This document shows, in pieces, positions 35,394 through 43,713 of a stretch of 64,000 nucleotides of DNA; positions within the stretch are counted from its first letter, which is position 1, and each line of letters begins with the position of its first letter. The notes under the pieces are model-generated. The model was not told the DNA's origin. It was given only the letters and a program-made list of their open reading frames with translations, and ran no database searches. Origin of the DNA: Bradyrhizobium sp. JYMT SZCCT0180 (GTDB lineage: Bacteria > Pseudomonadota > Alphaproteobacteria > Rhizobiales > Xanthobacteraceae). The stretch is taken from assembly GCF_018130165.1 (NCBI RefSeq), contig NZ_JAFCLZ010000031.1:20074-84073 (forward strand), read 5' to 3'. The position numbers and the translations under genes were made by a program.

Positions 35394-35506
35394 AGATAGC
35401 TCATCCAGATCGCGGGAGCCCTATCAGCCCCGAGTCCGTGGCACTCGCGTGCCGGCTGGAGGAGCCGTCCGCAGCATCAAAGCGGACTCACACGCCGCGC
35501 CTAAAC

Positions 35507-35974
35507 TTACCAACCTAATGCGGCGACCAACGTCCGGCAGGTCATGAAGATCAGGATTAAGGAGCCGATGGTCCAGAAGGTGGCGCGTGTGTCATGAGTC
35601 TGCGCTGTAAAGTAAGCGGCAAAATGCAATAGTCGCGAAATTACGTAACCATAGAAAAGCAAACGGGCCAGCAGCAATGATGGCTCGGTCAAAACAAAAA
35701 GGAAGCCGGCTACGAGGAAAAACGGAAGATTCTCGACGTCATTCAACAAAATCCGCCGGATTCTCTCAACGCGCTCGTTCGGCTCGAGCTGCTTTGGATT
35801 GGGCTCGGGGTTGAGGCGTGTCTTCCTGAGGTCTTCCGGTGAGCGGAAACCGCCCTTCTCTTGTGTCATCCGAAGCACCGTCAGCCAGGACATGCTAACG
35901 GCTTTAAGAATCATGATCGTCGCCGCGATGACGTAGGTAGCGAACACCGGGTCTTTCAGATCTAGCTTGTCCAT
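35507..35974 (-). CDS. MAPEG family membrane protein
   Basis: 155 residues with four membrane spans. The MAPEG signature is clear: ERVERIRRILLNDVENLPFF (the glutathione-binding region), YVISRLLHFAAYFTAQTHDT and RATFWTIGSLILIFM. The family includes microsomal glutathione S-transferases and prostaglandin E synthase-like enzymes; bacterial members are thought to be glutathione-dependent detoxification enzymes. GAGGA precedes the ATG. Transcribed in the same direction as the cyclase cluster, but at its 3' side. Confidence 0.85.
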   Translation of the reverse strand: MDKLDLKDPVFATYVIAATIMILKAVSMSWLTVLRMTQEKGGFRSPEDLRKTRLNPEPNPKQLEPNERVERIRRILLNDVENLPFFLVAGFLFVLTEPSLLLARLLFYGYVISRLLHFAAYFTAQTHDTRATFWTIGSLILIFMTCRTLVAALGW

Positions 35975-36004
35975 ATTCCTCGATCCAACGGCAAGCGAAC
36001 GTGA

Positions 36005-37780
36005 TCAATGCAACAGTCCGGCTCTGTCCAGGCCATCGGCAATCCTGCGGACATCATCCCTATTTACAAAGGGCTGCCGCTCGTAGTGATTTTTGAAAGT
36101 ATAATGCGGGTTAATCTCCATCAGTTCGCGCCAGACGCGCTGGGCTTCCTCGATTTCTCCGAGATGGCCAAGGGCCGATGCAAGAACGGCCCGGGAAAAA
36201 TCCGTCTTGGGTACCATCAGGATACGATGCTTCAGCAATGCAGCAGCCGTTTCGTATTTGCCCGCAAGGAGATTGGCGACACCGAGCAGATGCAGGGGCT
36301 GCTGCGTGTAGGTAGGGTCGAGTCGCATAGCCTTTTCGATCAGAGGTATCGCTTCCAGCGGTTGCCCCGAAAAGATGTAGATGTTGCCGAGGCACAAATA
36401 GGCTTCGGTTGAATTTGGGTTGAGGGTCAACGCGATTTCCGCCTCGGACTTTGCCCGTGCAAGGTCTGCCTCGAAAGTCGCGACGAGTGCCGCAACGGAC
36501 CGCGCCAAGAGCTCTTGAGGGTCCTTTTCGATCGCCCGATCTGCGGCTTGCTTTGCCTGCCGGAGCGCAGTGTTCGAATCCGCGGTCCACCGGTTTTGAT
36601 GGTTGAGCACGTAAGCAAGGGCGAGCGCCGCATAGGCCTGCGCATAGTCGCCATCCAGTTCGATCGCCCGGAGCAAGAAATCGCGTGCCTGTTCGAACAC
36701 TTCGCGGCTCTGCGTTTTGCCGATCGCGATCAGATCGCGCCCGCGAAGGAAGCAGTCGTAGGCATCGATATTGCCGGTGCCGCTGCCCGCGACGCGGGCC
36801 TTTTCGGAGGGGCTCATGGTTACCTTTAGCGCCTCGACGATCCGGCTCGTAATGTCGTCCTGAACTTCGAACAGGTCGGACATATTTCTGTCGAAGCGTT
36901 CGGCCCAGAGGTGTGCGCCAGTTGCGGCGTCGATCAGCTGCGCTGTGATCCGCAGCCGGGCCCCAGCACGGCGTACAGAGCCTTCGAGCACCGTGCCGAC
37001 GCCGAGGTCGCGACCGACGGCGCGGATATCGACCGCGCGCCCCTTGTAAGTGAAGCTGGAATTCCGCGCGATGACCGTTAGCCCAGAAATCTTCGATAGG
37101 TCAGTAATGATGTCTTCACTGATCCCGTCGGAGAAAAACTCCTGTTCCGGATCGCCCGACATGTTCGTGAACGGCAAGACGGCGATTGACGATTTCCTGA
37201 TGTGGGGTGCCGGGTTGGGAGTATGGAACGTTTGGACGGTCGCGGCTGCATCTCGGGGATGCCAGGTCCAGATGTGAATTGGACGGTCGATATTCTTGGC
37301 GTGGATTTCGCCGCCGTCTCGAAAACTAACGTCAACCCGCTTGCCGATGCTTTCGTGGACAACGGACGAGACGCAGATGCCGCCCGGCTCAGCAAGAGCC
37401 TCCAGGCGTGCGGCGATGTTGACGCCATCGCCGTATATGTCATCGCTCTCAAGAATGACATCACCCAGATTGATGCCGATTCGAAGCACGATAACAGCCT
37501 TGGGCGCCTCTTCGTTTGAGATCGCCACGCCCGTACGCTGCACCGCGAGCGCGCAATTCACGGCATCGATGACGCTACCAAATTCAACGAGCGTACCGTC
37601 GCCAATCAGCTTCACGATGCGCCCGTTATGGACGGCGATCGCCGGATCAAAGACAACCTCGTGGTGCCGCTTGAGCGCAGCCAGTGTGCCGACCTCGTCT
37701 GCCCCCATCAGACGCGAATAGCCAACCACATCGGCAGCAAGGACTGCTGAAAGCTTGCGATTGACGCGAGGCTCAATCAT
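36005..37780 (-). CDS. Class III adenylate cyclase with TolB-like and TPR region
   Basis: 591 residues. 1-165: class III nucleotide cyclase domain (RKLSAVLAADVVGYSRLMGA with a metal Asp; GINLGDVILESDDIYGDGVN, IAARLE). About 195-330: TolB-N-like region (SSIAVLPFTNMSGDPEQEFF, SDGISEDIITDLSKI). About 350-590: TPR-like helical repeats. Soluble, probably makes cAMP under protein-protein control. I start at the ATG at 37780; the frame stays open to 38131 but that extension crosses the dispersed repeat and encodes nothing conserved. Downstream of the kinase gene on the same strand. Confidence 0.88.
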   Translation of the reverse strand: MIEPRVNRKLSAVLAADVVGYSRLMGADEVGTLAALKRHHEVVFDPAIAVHNGRIVKLIGDGTLVEFGSVIDAVNCALAVQRTGVAISNEEAPKAVIVLRIGINLGDVILESDDIYGDGVNIAARLEALAEPGGICVSSVVHESIGKRVDVSFRDGGEIHAKNIDRPIHIWTWHPRDAAATVQTFHTPNPAPHIRKSSIAVLPFTNMSGDPEQEFFSDGISEDIITDLSKISGLTVIARNSSFTYKGRAVDIRAVGRDLGVGTVLEGSVRRAGARLRITAQLIDAATGAHLWAERFDRNMSDLFEVQDDITSRIVEALKVTMSPSEKARVAGSGTGNIDAYDCFLRGRDLIAIGKTQSREVFEQARDFLLRAIELDGDYAQAYAALALAYVLNHQNRWTADSNTALRQAKQAADRAIEKDPQELLARSVAALVATFEADLARAKSEAEIALTLNPNSTEAYLCLGNIYIFSGQPLEAIPLIEKAMRLDPTYTQQPLHLLGVANLLAGKYETAAALLKHRILMVPKTDFSRAVLASALGHLGEIEEAQRVWRELMEINPHYTFKNHYERQPFVNRDDVRRIADGLDRAGLLH

Positions 37781-37925
37781 GAAATTTTTCTCTAGAAACA
37801 GCGAACTTGCCAAAGAAACCGCGATACATGGCTTAAGCCAGATGGCGTATCCTGGAAGGCGGCCAAAAATAATTCCAAACGGCATATTCTTAGCCTGATC
37901 TGAGGGTTCGCTCAATGTCCCTTCC

Positions 37926-38008
37926 GGGTCAAAACCTGACCTCGATGGAACGTCCGCTTTTGGCGCAGAGCGGACATTCGCTGGTTTGCCCACGTCTGCT
38001 AAGTGCCA
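37926..38008 (+). repeat. Dispersed intergenic repeat, copy B
   Basis: Nearly identical over 83 bp to 5455-5537 (gggtcaaaacctgacctcga to cacgtctgctaagtgcca). Confidence 0.88.
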
Positions 38009-38048
38009 GAAGCCGACATAAGTGAAGCTCGGGCCAGTTTGGTTCCAA

Positions 38049-39647
38049 TTAGTGTTCGGATCGGATAGGCAATCTGACTTCGACATGGGTTCCATCGTTG
38101 CCTGTCGCAACGAGCGCCAGCCGTCCCCCATGCCGATCGACTATCGAGCGGCAAATCGCAAGACCCAGTCCCATCCCGTCAGGCTTGGTCGTGAAGAAGG
38201 CATCAAAGACGTTCGCGCGCTGAGGCATACCGGTCCCGGTGTCCCGGACATTCAGAACAACCCACTCCTCCTGGATTCGGGTGGAAATTGCCAGCTTTCG
38301 CCGACCCGCGGGAACAGACAGCATGGCTTCAATCGCGTTCTTGACGATATTCAAGACCAGCTGCTGTAATTGGCCCCGATCGCCCGTAATCGTATGGGTG
38401 CGATCAGCAAAGCTCGTCACCACCAAAATCTGATTTGCCTGCAAATCATGCTGCATCAAGCGCAACACTTGTTGCGCCACATCCTCGATCTGCATCCCTG
38501 AGTGATCTGAAGAACTATTGAAGAGCCTTCGAACGCTGGAAATTGTTGAATCGATGCGCAAGCTGGCCTGTTCGATGTCCTTCAGAACGACATCCATCTC
38601 CTCCAGATCGGGCGGCTCCTTCGCAAGGTGATTGAGCGCCATGCTCGCATTCAGCGTGATTGAGCCCAGGGGCGATCTGATCTCATGAGCGACAGCAGCT
38701 GTAGCAGCGTCAATACTCATGAGCTGGTTGGCTCGTTCCCGTCGTTGCAGAATCAAGGCGTTGGCCAGGCGAGAATACAGGACCATCATCTCAGTGAGCA
38801 GGACGCTTAGGAGTATACAGCTTGCAACCAGAGCAAAGCCACGCGCGGCATACCAACCGAGAGAGAAACGAACGGAGCTCGCGACAGCCGCCACGAGAAA
38901 GTTAGGCATCCACGCGAAAAGCGTTACCATGAGCCACATGTCCAGGATCGTGCGTCGGCGGCTGAACAAGATAGCCAAGCTCACAGCGCCCAGGAGCCAT
39001 AACACAATGTTGATTTGATTGCCGAACCGCGTTTGCAGCGTGACGCTTCCGGAGTAGAAGCTCGGCAAGTAATTCACCCACGCAGTCACCGTCCACGTCA
39101 GTGCAGCCACGAGGATCAGTACGCCGGACATCGTTGTGACAATGCCAACCCTTGGCGACTGCCCAGCAATCCCTTTTGCCGCCTTATCCTTGAGAAGCGC
39201 ATAGGCCAGAATACTTAGCGGAAAGGTGGTGTGCCAAAAAACAAAGAACCACGCCGGCGTGTTGTAGCCATCGCCGAGGATGCCGTTGGGGCCGTAGCCG
39301 CCTGGAAAACTGAGCGTCTGCAGGAAGGCAAACGAGCCGCTAAAAAGATATGCGCTGGCGACAGCCAATAACCCTCGCTGGGGCTGAACAGAGTACTGGC
39401 CGAACAACAGTGTCGCGGTGAGAAGATCGGCCGCGCTCAGGACCGTCTGCAGGACCGGAACGAATGCATCGACCCTGCCGATCTGTATGTTCGCAAACGG
39501 CGCAATCGCAGCAGCGATGAGGAACAGGATTGCCACTACCCAGGTTGCCGCGACGCGATGTGCGCGGGTTGCCGGCATCAGGGAAATGATGAGAGGGAAT
39601 TCGCTTTCGCGTGCCGACGTGAGCTGCTCTGTCACCATCTTCACCAT
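38049..39647 (-). CDS. MASE4-type membrane sensor histidine kinase
   Basis: Up to 532 residues. About 30-290: membrane region with about eight spans of the MASE4 type (integral sensor domain). Then HisKA (MSIDAATAAVAHEIRSPLGS, phosphoacceptor His) and HATPase (NIVKNAIEAML, VRDTGTGMP, FDAFFTTKPDGMGLGLAICR). The catalytic half resembles FixL/DctB-type kinases. The start is uncertain (two near ATGs at 39647 and 39638). It follows the FixJ-type regulator by about 46 bp; together they form a two-component system. Confidence 0.88.
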   Translation of the reverse strand: MVKMVTEQLTSARESEFPLIISLMPATRAHRVAATWVVAILFLIAAAIAPFANIQIGRVDAFVPVLQTVLSAADLLTATLLFGQYSVQPQRGLLAVASAYLFSGSFAFLQTLSFPGGYGPNGILGDGYNTPAWFFVFWHTTFPLSILAYALLKDKAAKGIAGQSPRVGIVTTMSGVLILVAALTWTVTAWVNYLPSFYSGSVTLQTRFGNQINIVLWLLGAVSLAILFSRRRTILDMWLMVTLFAWMPNFLVAAVASSVRFSLGWYAARGFALVASCILLSVLLTEMMVLYSRLANALILQRRERANQLMSIDAATAAVAHEIRSPLGSITLNASMALNHLAKEPPDLEEMDVVLKDIEQASLRIDSTISSVRRLFNSSSDHSGMQIEDVAQQVLRLMQHDLQANQILVVTSFADRTHTITGDRGQLQQLVLNIVKNAIEAMLSVPAGRRKLAISTRIQEEWVVLNVRDTGTGMPQRANVFDAFFTTKPDGMGLGLAICRSIVDRHGGRLALVATGNDGTHVEVRLPIRSEH

Positions 39648-39693
39648 CTAGTGGATCGAAGGAGTTGGGTCGCCAGGTGGAGCTGCGCCCGCA

Positions 39694-40302
39694 TCAGCGC
39701 GACCTGATCTGGTGAGCCATCAAAACCAGCTCGGCTAGCGACCTCGCCTGCATTTTCTCCATAACGCGCTGACGATGCGCCTTGATGGTTCGCTCGGTCG
39801 AACCAAATTCATGCGCAATCTGTTTGTTCAACTTGCCCTGAGTGATTCGTTCAAATACTTCGCGCTCTCTTGGAGTAAGCTTGGCTTCGTTTGCGTCTAG
39901 AACTTCTCTTGCTTGGCGACGCTGCTGCGAAGACCTGTGCCTGTCAATTGCGCGCTCGACCGTAGAAAGGAGGATATCAGCCGTGATCGGTTTCTTTAGG
40001 AAATCCTCTGCACCAGATTTGATTGTCCGCACTGTAGTGGGAACGTCTTCGTATCCTGAGAGGAAAATAATGGGCAGCTCGACGTTGTGCTCAATTAACC
40101 GCTGCTGAAGGTCGGGGCCGGTGATCGCCGGCAGCCGCACGTCCAGCAATATGCAGTCGGCCCCTTCTTCCGACAATCGCAGCTCGATCAGCTGCTCTGC
40201 CGACGAAAAGGTCCGAACCTGATAGCCGGCCATCTCCAGAAGACGCCGGACAGCGTCGCTGAAATCGGGGTCGTCATCTACTAGATAAATCGTCCCGCGC
40301 AA
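39694..40302 (-). CDS. FixJ-type response regulator
   Basis: About 202 residues: receiver (TIYLVDDDPDFSDAVRRLLE, CILLDVRLPAITG with the phospho-Asp, LKKPI) and a LuxR-type HTH (LTPREREVFERITQGKLNKQ, IAHEFGSTERTIKAHRQRVM). No ATG occurs near the receiver start; I take the TTG at 40302, which gives MRGTIYLVDDD like other FixJ proteins; the frame continues to another TTG at 40395. Upstream gene of the kinase/cyclase cluster; likely activated by the MASE4 kinase. Confidence 0.87.
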   Translation of the reverse strand: MRGTIYLVDDDPDFSDAVRRLLEMAGYQVRTFSSAEQLIELRLSEEGADCILLDVRLPAITGPDLQQRLIEHNVELPIIFLSGYEDVPTTVRTIKSGAEDFLKKPITADILLSTVERAIDRHRSSQQRRQAREVLDANEAKLTPREREVFERITQGKLNKQIAHEFGSTERTIKAHRQRVMEKMQARSLAELVLMAHQIRSR

Positions 40303-40404
40303 GTTAGTGATCTCAACGCACGCAATATGGAACCTTAGCTGCAATAAGTTATCCGGACAACCATGGTTCCATGAGATGTTTGTTTGGCGCTGCAAAACGG
40401 TACG

Positions 40405-40565
40405 TTTGGGTCAAAAGCTGACGGTCGCTAGGCGACGCGGCAAAGTCAGCTATGGGTCATTCGCGTCGGTGTGACCGGACCACGGCGACTTCCGGTCTAC
40501 CCCGGTGAACGGACATTCTCAGGATAGGCAGGCACGTCTCAAAGGTGCCAATAGCGGAAGTGGGT
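40405..40565 (-). repeat. Dispersed intergenic repeat, long copy
   Basis: Inverted orientation: tttgggtcaaaagctgacgg, ctatgggtcattcgcgtcgg, gacttccggtctaccccggt, gaacggacattctcaggata and tctcaaaggtgccaa match copies at 10233 and 26394 read backwards. Confidence 0.8.
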
Positions 40566-40569
40566 CGGC

Positions 40570-41532
40570 CTATTCGATCACTTCATCGGCGCGCGCGAGC
40601 AGCGTGGGCGGAACTGTCAGACCAAGTGTTTTGCCGACCTTCAAATTGACCGTCAACTCAAATCGGGTGGGCAGTTCGAATGGAAGCTCGCGAGGTGATG
40701 TCCCCTTCAGAATACGATTGACCTGCGCGGCAATACGACGCCAAAGCTCTTGATGGTCGGCAAAATATGACATCAACCCACCCGCTTCAACGTCCCGACG
40801 CTGCAAAAGCATAGAGGGTAAATTGTTTTCGGTGGCCAACCGCCCCGTCTCTGTTCCGAGCGCGAAACCTTGACCGGCCAGCCGAACCACAGCGTGAGCT
40901 TTCCATTGGATCGCTTGCTGAAGGCCTTGTTGCAAATCCTCTAAGGTTCGCATCGGAAACGCCTTAGATTTAATATCAAGTGCGGCTGACGACCTTTCGA
41001 CGTCTTGAATTTGTAACGTCGTTATTGGCTCATCGGGATGCATAAAGAGCGCGATGCGCTCAGCCGATGGCACAATTTCCTTAAGGAGCGCGATGCGCTT
41101 TGAAGTGATGTCCGCACCCAAATTTGCGACGCCGGTGACATTGCCGCCGGGTTTGGCGATATTGGTTACGATGCCCAAAAATATCGGGTCTGCCACAACA
41201 GCGGAAACGATCGGAATTATAGAGGTTGCAGACATGGCTGCACGGGTACCGGGCGTGTTTACGGCCACGATGACATCGGGACCAGTGGCAACCACACCCT
41301 CGGCCAACTTCGGCAAGCGGCCAAGTTCGTTCTCCCCGGACACCACGTCAATTTTCAGATTGACACCTTCGCGATACCCAAACTCTTGCAGGGCATCTCT
41401 AAACGTCCGAGGTTGCCATTGAGTTTGGGACGGCGTCAGAATGGCCACCCGATAGACTTGTTGAGCAAGTGCGCTCGTTGACCCGCCGACCAGCGCCCCT
41501 CCAGCCAAATTCAGGAAGTCCCGCCTTCTCAT
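40570..41532 (-). CDS. ABC-type substrate-binding protein (putative)
   Basis: 320 residues, complete. A Tat-like signal (MRRRDFLNLAGGALVGGSTS, ALAQ) then the two-lobe binding fold of the family often annotated as ABC transporter substrate-binding protein (YRVAILTPSQTQWQPRTFRD, LREFGY-type block, IPIVSAVVADPIFLGIV, the LMSYFADH.EL.RR.A block, and the terminal FELTVNLKVGKTLGLTVPPT, LLARADEVIE). No permease or ATPase genes are adjacent. The start at 41532 is fixed by the signal; the frame continues upstream through repeat DNA. Remnants of relatives lie at 2462 and 34958. Confidence 0.9.
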   Translation of the reverse strand: MRRRDFLNLAGGALVGGSTSALAQQVYRVAILTPSQTQWQPRTFRDALQEFGYREGVNLKIDVVSGENELGRLPKLAEGVVATGPDVIVAVNTPGTRAAMSATSIIPIVSAVVADPIFLGIVTNIAKPGGNVTGVANLGADITSKRIALLKEIVPSAERIALFMHPDEPITTLQIQDVERSSAALDIKSKAFPMRTLEDLQQGLQQAIQWKAHAVVRLAGQGFALGTETGRLATENNLPSMLLQRRDVEAGGLMSYFADHQELWRRIAAQVNRILKGTSPRELPFELPTRFELTVNLKVGKTLGLTVPPTLLARADEVIE

Positions 41533-41604
41533 TGCTGCCTCATCCGAGAAAGTGCAGATCTTTTTAGCAATTTCCGCGTGCCGCAGGAAGAGCACGGAAG
41601 GTAA

Positions 41605-41675
41605 CGAAGACCGCTTTGGGTCAAAAGCCGACGTGGAGGATATGTCCGCTTCTGGCGCGAAACGGTCATTCGATA
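41605..41675 (-). repeat. Dispersed intergenic repeat, short copy
   Basis: ccgctttgggtcaaaagccg and tatgtccgcttctggcgcga, aacggtcattcg; belongs to the same family. Confidence 0.75.
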
Positions 41676-41720
41676 TCTTTGGCAAGTAGGCTAAGGGCCA
41701 CTAGGCGACATTCGAACTGT

Positions 41721-42626
41721 CTACGAGGCTGACGCCGATACGAGCCACAAACCCACATGTAAGCTGCTCCCATCCGCGCCGATCTTTGCGGCGAGCGCGT
41801 TGCGAACCGCCTCGGTAGCGCGCTCTCGTTGCTCGTCCGAAGCCTTCTCAAGGAGTGCAGGCAGCGGGCCCGCCTGCGTGATGAACGCCATGCTTTGCGC
41901 GATGTCCTTGCCATGGATCGGCACGTCCGTTTCCTTAAGCACAATTTTGCGGAACCCGGCCTCGGCGAGGATTCCGTGCAAGCGATCTTTTTGCGCCAAC
42001 GAGAACATTCCCGGCGCTGTCGGATCCGCAGGCAGCGGTGGCGGCACATGCGGCCGTGCCGCCTCGATCGGCACGTGAAACCACGGGGACTCTGGCAAGG
42101 TCCGAAAACAAACGAATACTAGGCGCCCGCTTTCTTTCATGCCGCTGCGGATATTTGCAAAGGCCTTGACCGCGTCATCGAAGAACATCACCCCAAACCG
42201 CGAATACACTAGATCAGCCCAGCGCAGTTCGAAGCCATATGTCGTCGCATCCGCCAGGGCGAAGCTCACGTTGCCAAGCCCCGCGTCGGCGCTCCGGTCC
42301 CTGGCGTAACCGAGCATTGGTGCCGAGACATCAACGCCCAGCACCGCACCTGATGGTCCCACGATCTTGCCGAACGCCAACATCGTATCACCGGTGCCAC
42401 ATCCGACGTCGATCACATGCTCACCGGGCTTTGGCGCGGCAGCATCCAGGCTGAGGGCCGTGACCGCCGTGAAGACGTCGCTGATCACGGCCTGCTGCGA
42501 AATCCAGGAGTGACCCATGGTGCCGTTCCAGAACTCTGCTCCACGGGAAGTTGGCGCTGGCATGCAGTGAATGTCCTGTTGCTGTAGACTATGTTCCCTG
42601 ACGCAATTGTCGAGGTCGTTGGTCAC
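41721..42626 (-). CDS. Class I SAM-dependent methyltransferase
   Basis: Up to 301 residues. SAM motif I is HVIDVGCGTGDTMLAFGKIV, followed by VLGVDVSAPML (motif post-I), FALADATTYGF and LVYSRFGVMFF. The UbiE/arsenite-type fold is clear, the substrate is not. The GTG at 42626 overlaps the stop of the Bug-protein gene (GTGA), suggesting coupled translation; ATG 42563 is an alternative start. The Bug-protein/methyltransferase order repeats the pattern at 5.6-7.6 kb. Confidence 0.85.
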   Translation of the reverse strand: MTNDLDNCVREHSLQQQDIHCMPAPTSRGAEFWNGTMGHSWISQQAVISDVFTAVTALSLDAAAPKPGEHVIDVGCGTGDTMLAFGKIVGPSGAVLGVDVSAPMLGYARDRSADAGLGNVSFALADATTYGFELRWADLVYSRFGVMFFDDAVKAFANIRSGMKESGRLVFVCFRTLPESPWFHVPIEAARPHVPPPLPADPTAPGMFSLAQKDRLHGILAEAGFRKIVLKETDVPIHGKDIAQSMAFITQAGPLPALLEKASDEQRERATEAVRNALAAKIGADGSSLHVGLWLVSASAS

Positions 42627-43584
42627 TCCGGCTTCAATCCGATGGCCTTGACCAGATCCGCATTGATGGCGATCTCCTTCAGGACATGCCCATGAAATTC
42701 GTCCGGCGTCATTACCATCGGGTCGAAGCCCAGTGCGGCCAGCTTATCCCGAACCTTCGGCTCCTGTAATGCCTTGAGCGTCTCACGGTGCAGCTTATCG
42801 ACGATCTCACGCGGCGTCTTTGCCGGCAAGAAAAGTCCGAACCACGTCGGATACTCGGCACTCTTAAAACCGGCTTCCTCGGTGGTCGGCACTTCAGGTA
42901 GCGCGGCGGAGCGCTTGGAACTGTTCACCGCAAGCGCAGAGAGCTTGCCGTCCCGGATGTGGGGTAGAGCCGCCCCGATCGCCACAAGGTAAAAATCGAC
43001 TCGTCCCGTGATCACCTCGGTCATCGCTTCCGGACCACCTTTGAAGGGAATATGCACGGCCTGCACGCCGGCACTAAGCCGGAATCGTTCTGCGCTCAGA
43101 TGCGAAGCAGTACCCACGCCGAGCGAGGCGAAGTTGGACGCGCCCGGCTTCGCATGGGCCGCAGTGACAAAATCGCCGGCTGTTTTGAAGCCTCTGCCCG
43201 GCGGAACTACCAGGACGAACGGCGTGCTGCCCAGGGGGCGACCGCCGCAAAATCTCGCGCCGGGTCATAGCTCAGGTTGGCAAATAGCGAAGGTGCAATC
43301 GCATGCGCGGATGAGTTGACGAGGATCGTGTAGCCGTCGGGGTTCGCCTTGGCGACGAGGCCGCTACCGATCGTCGCGCCTGCGCCGGGACGATTCTCCA
43401 CAGTAATGCTTTGACCAAGCTGCACCGCCAGCTGCTCGAATACGATGCGCGGGACAATGTCGACAAGGCTGCCCGCCGCGACTGGGACGATCGCCTTCAG
43501 TGGTTTTGTCGGCCAGGTCTGAGCGTGCGCATCTAAGCTTGCGAGGCCAAGGACAGACAGCAAGATCATCCAGCTATGCTTCAT
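42623..43584 (-). pseudogene. Bug/TctC-type binding protein, frameshifted
   Basis: Signal peptide MKHSWMILLSVLGLASLDAH-AQ followed by TWPTKPLKAIVPVAAGSLVD, ENRPGAGATIGSGLVAKANP and YTILVNSSAHAIAPSLF: a Bug/TctC protein. At about 43237 one base is missing from a run of C, so AAVAPLGSTPFVLVVPPGRG becomes AAVAPWAARRSSW-stop; the correct frame then continues through GVGTASHLSAERF, VHIPFKGGPEAMTEVITGRV to 42623. GGGGAAG precedes the ATG at 43584. Divergent from a LysR gene that is also broken. Confidence 0.88.
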
Positions 43585-43689
43585 GGCTTCCCCGCTTTTT
43601 CGACGAGCCGGCGCCGCGTGGCTTCTCACCAGGACACCTGTGCGGCAGATGGTGCCACGCGTCCAATACATAAAAGATCTGTTCATTCA

Positions 43690-43702
43690 TGCCGGTTCGG
43701 CA
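43690..43702. promoter_or_regulatory. LysR-type binding site (T-N11-A)
   Basis: TGCCGGTTCGGCA, with flanking A/T extending the dyad to ATGCCG-GTT-CGGCAT (43689-43703). It is the canonical T-N11-A box with full symmetry, 11 bp before the LysR start codon and in the divergent intergenic region. Confidence 0.7.
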
Positions 43703-43713
43703 TAAGCAAGGTC

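Noticed and set aside
37781..38131. 117-codon upstream extension of the adenylate cyclase gene
   Set aside because: The extension crosses the dispersed repeat and encodes no conserved sequence; the cyclase domain starts at 37780.
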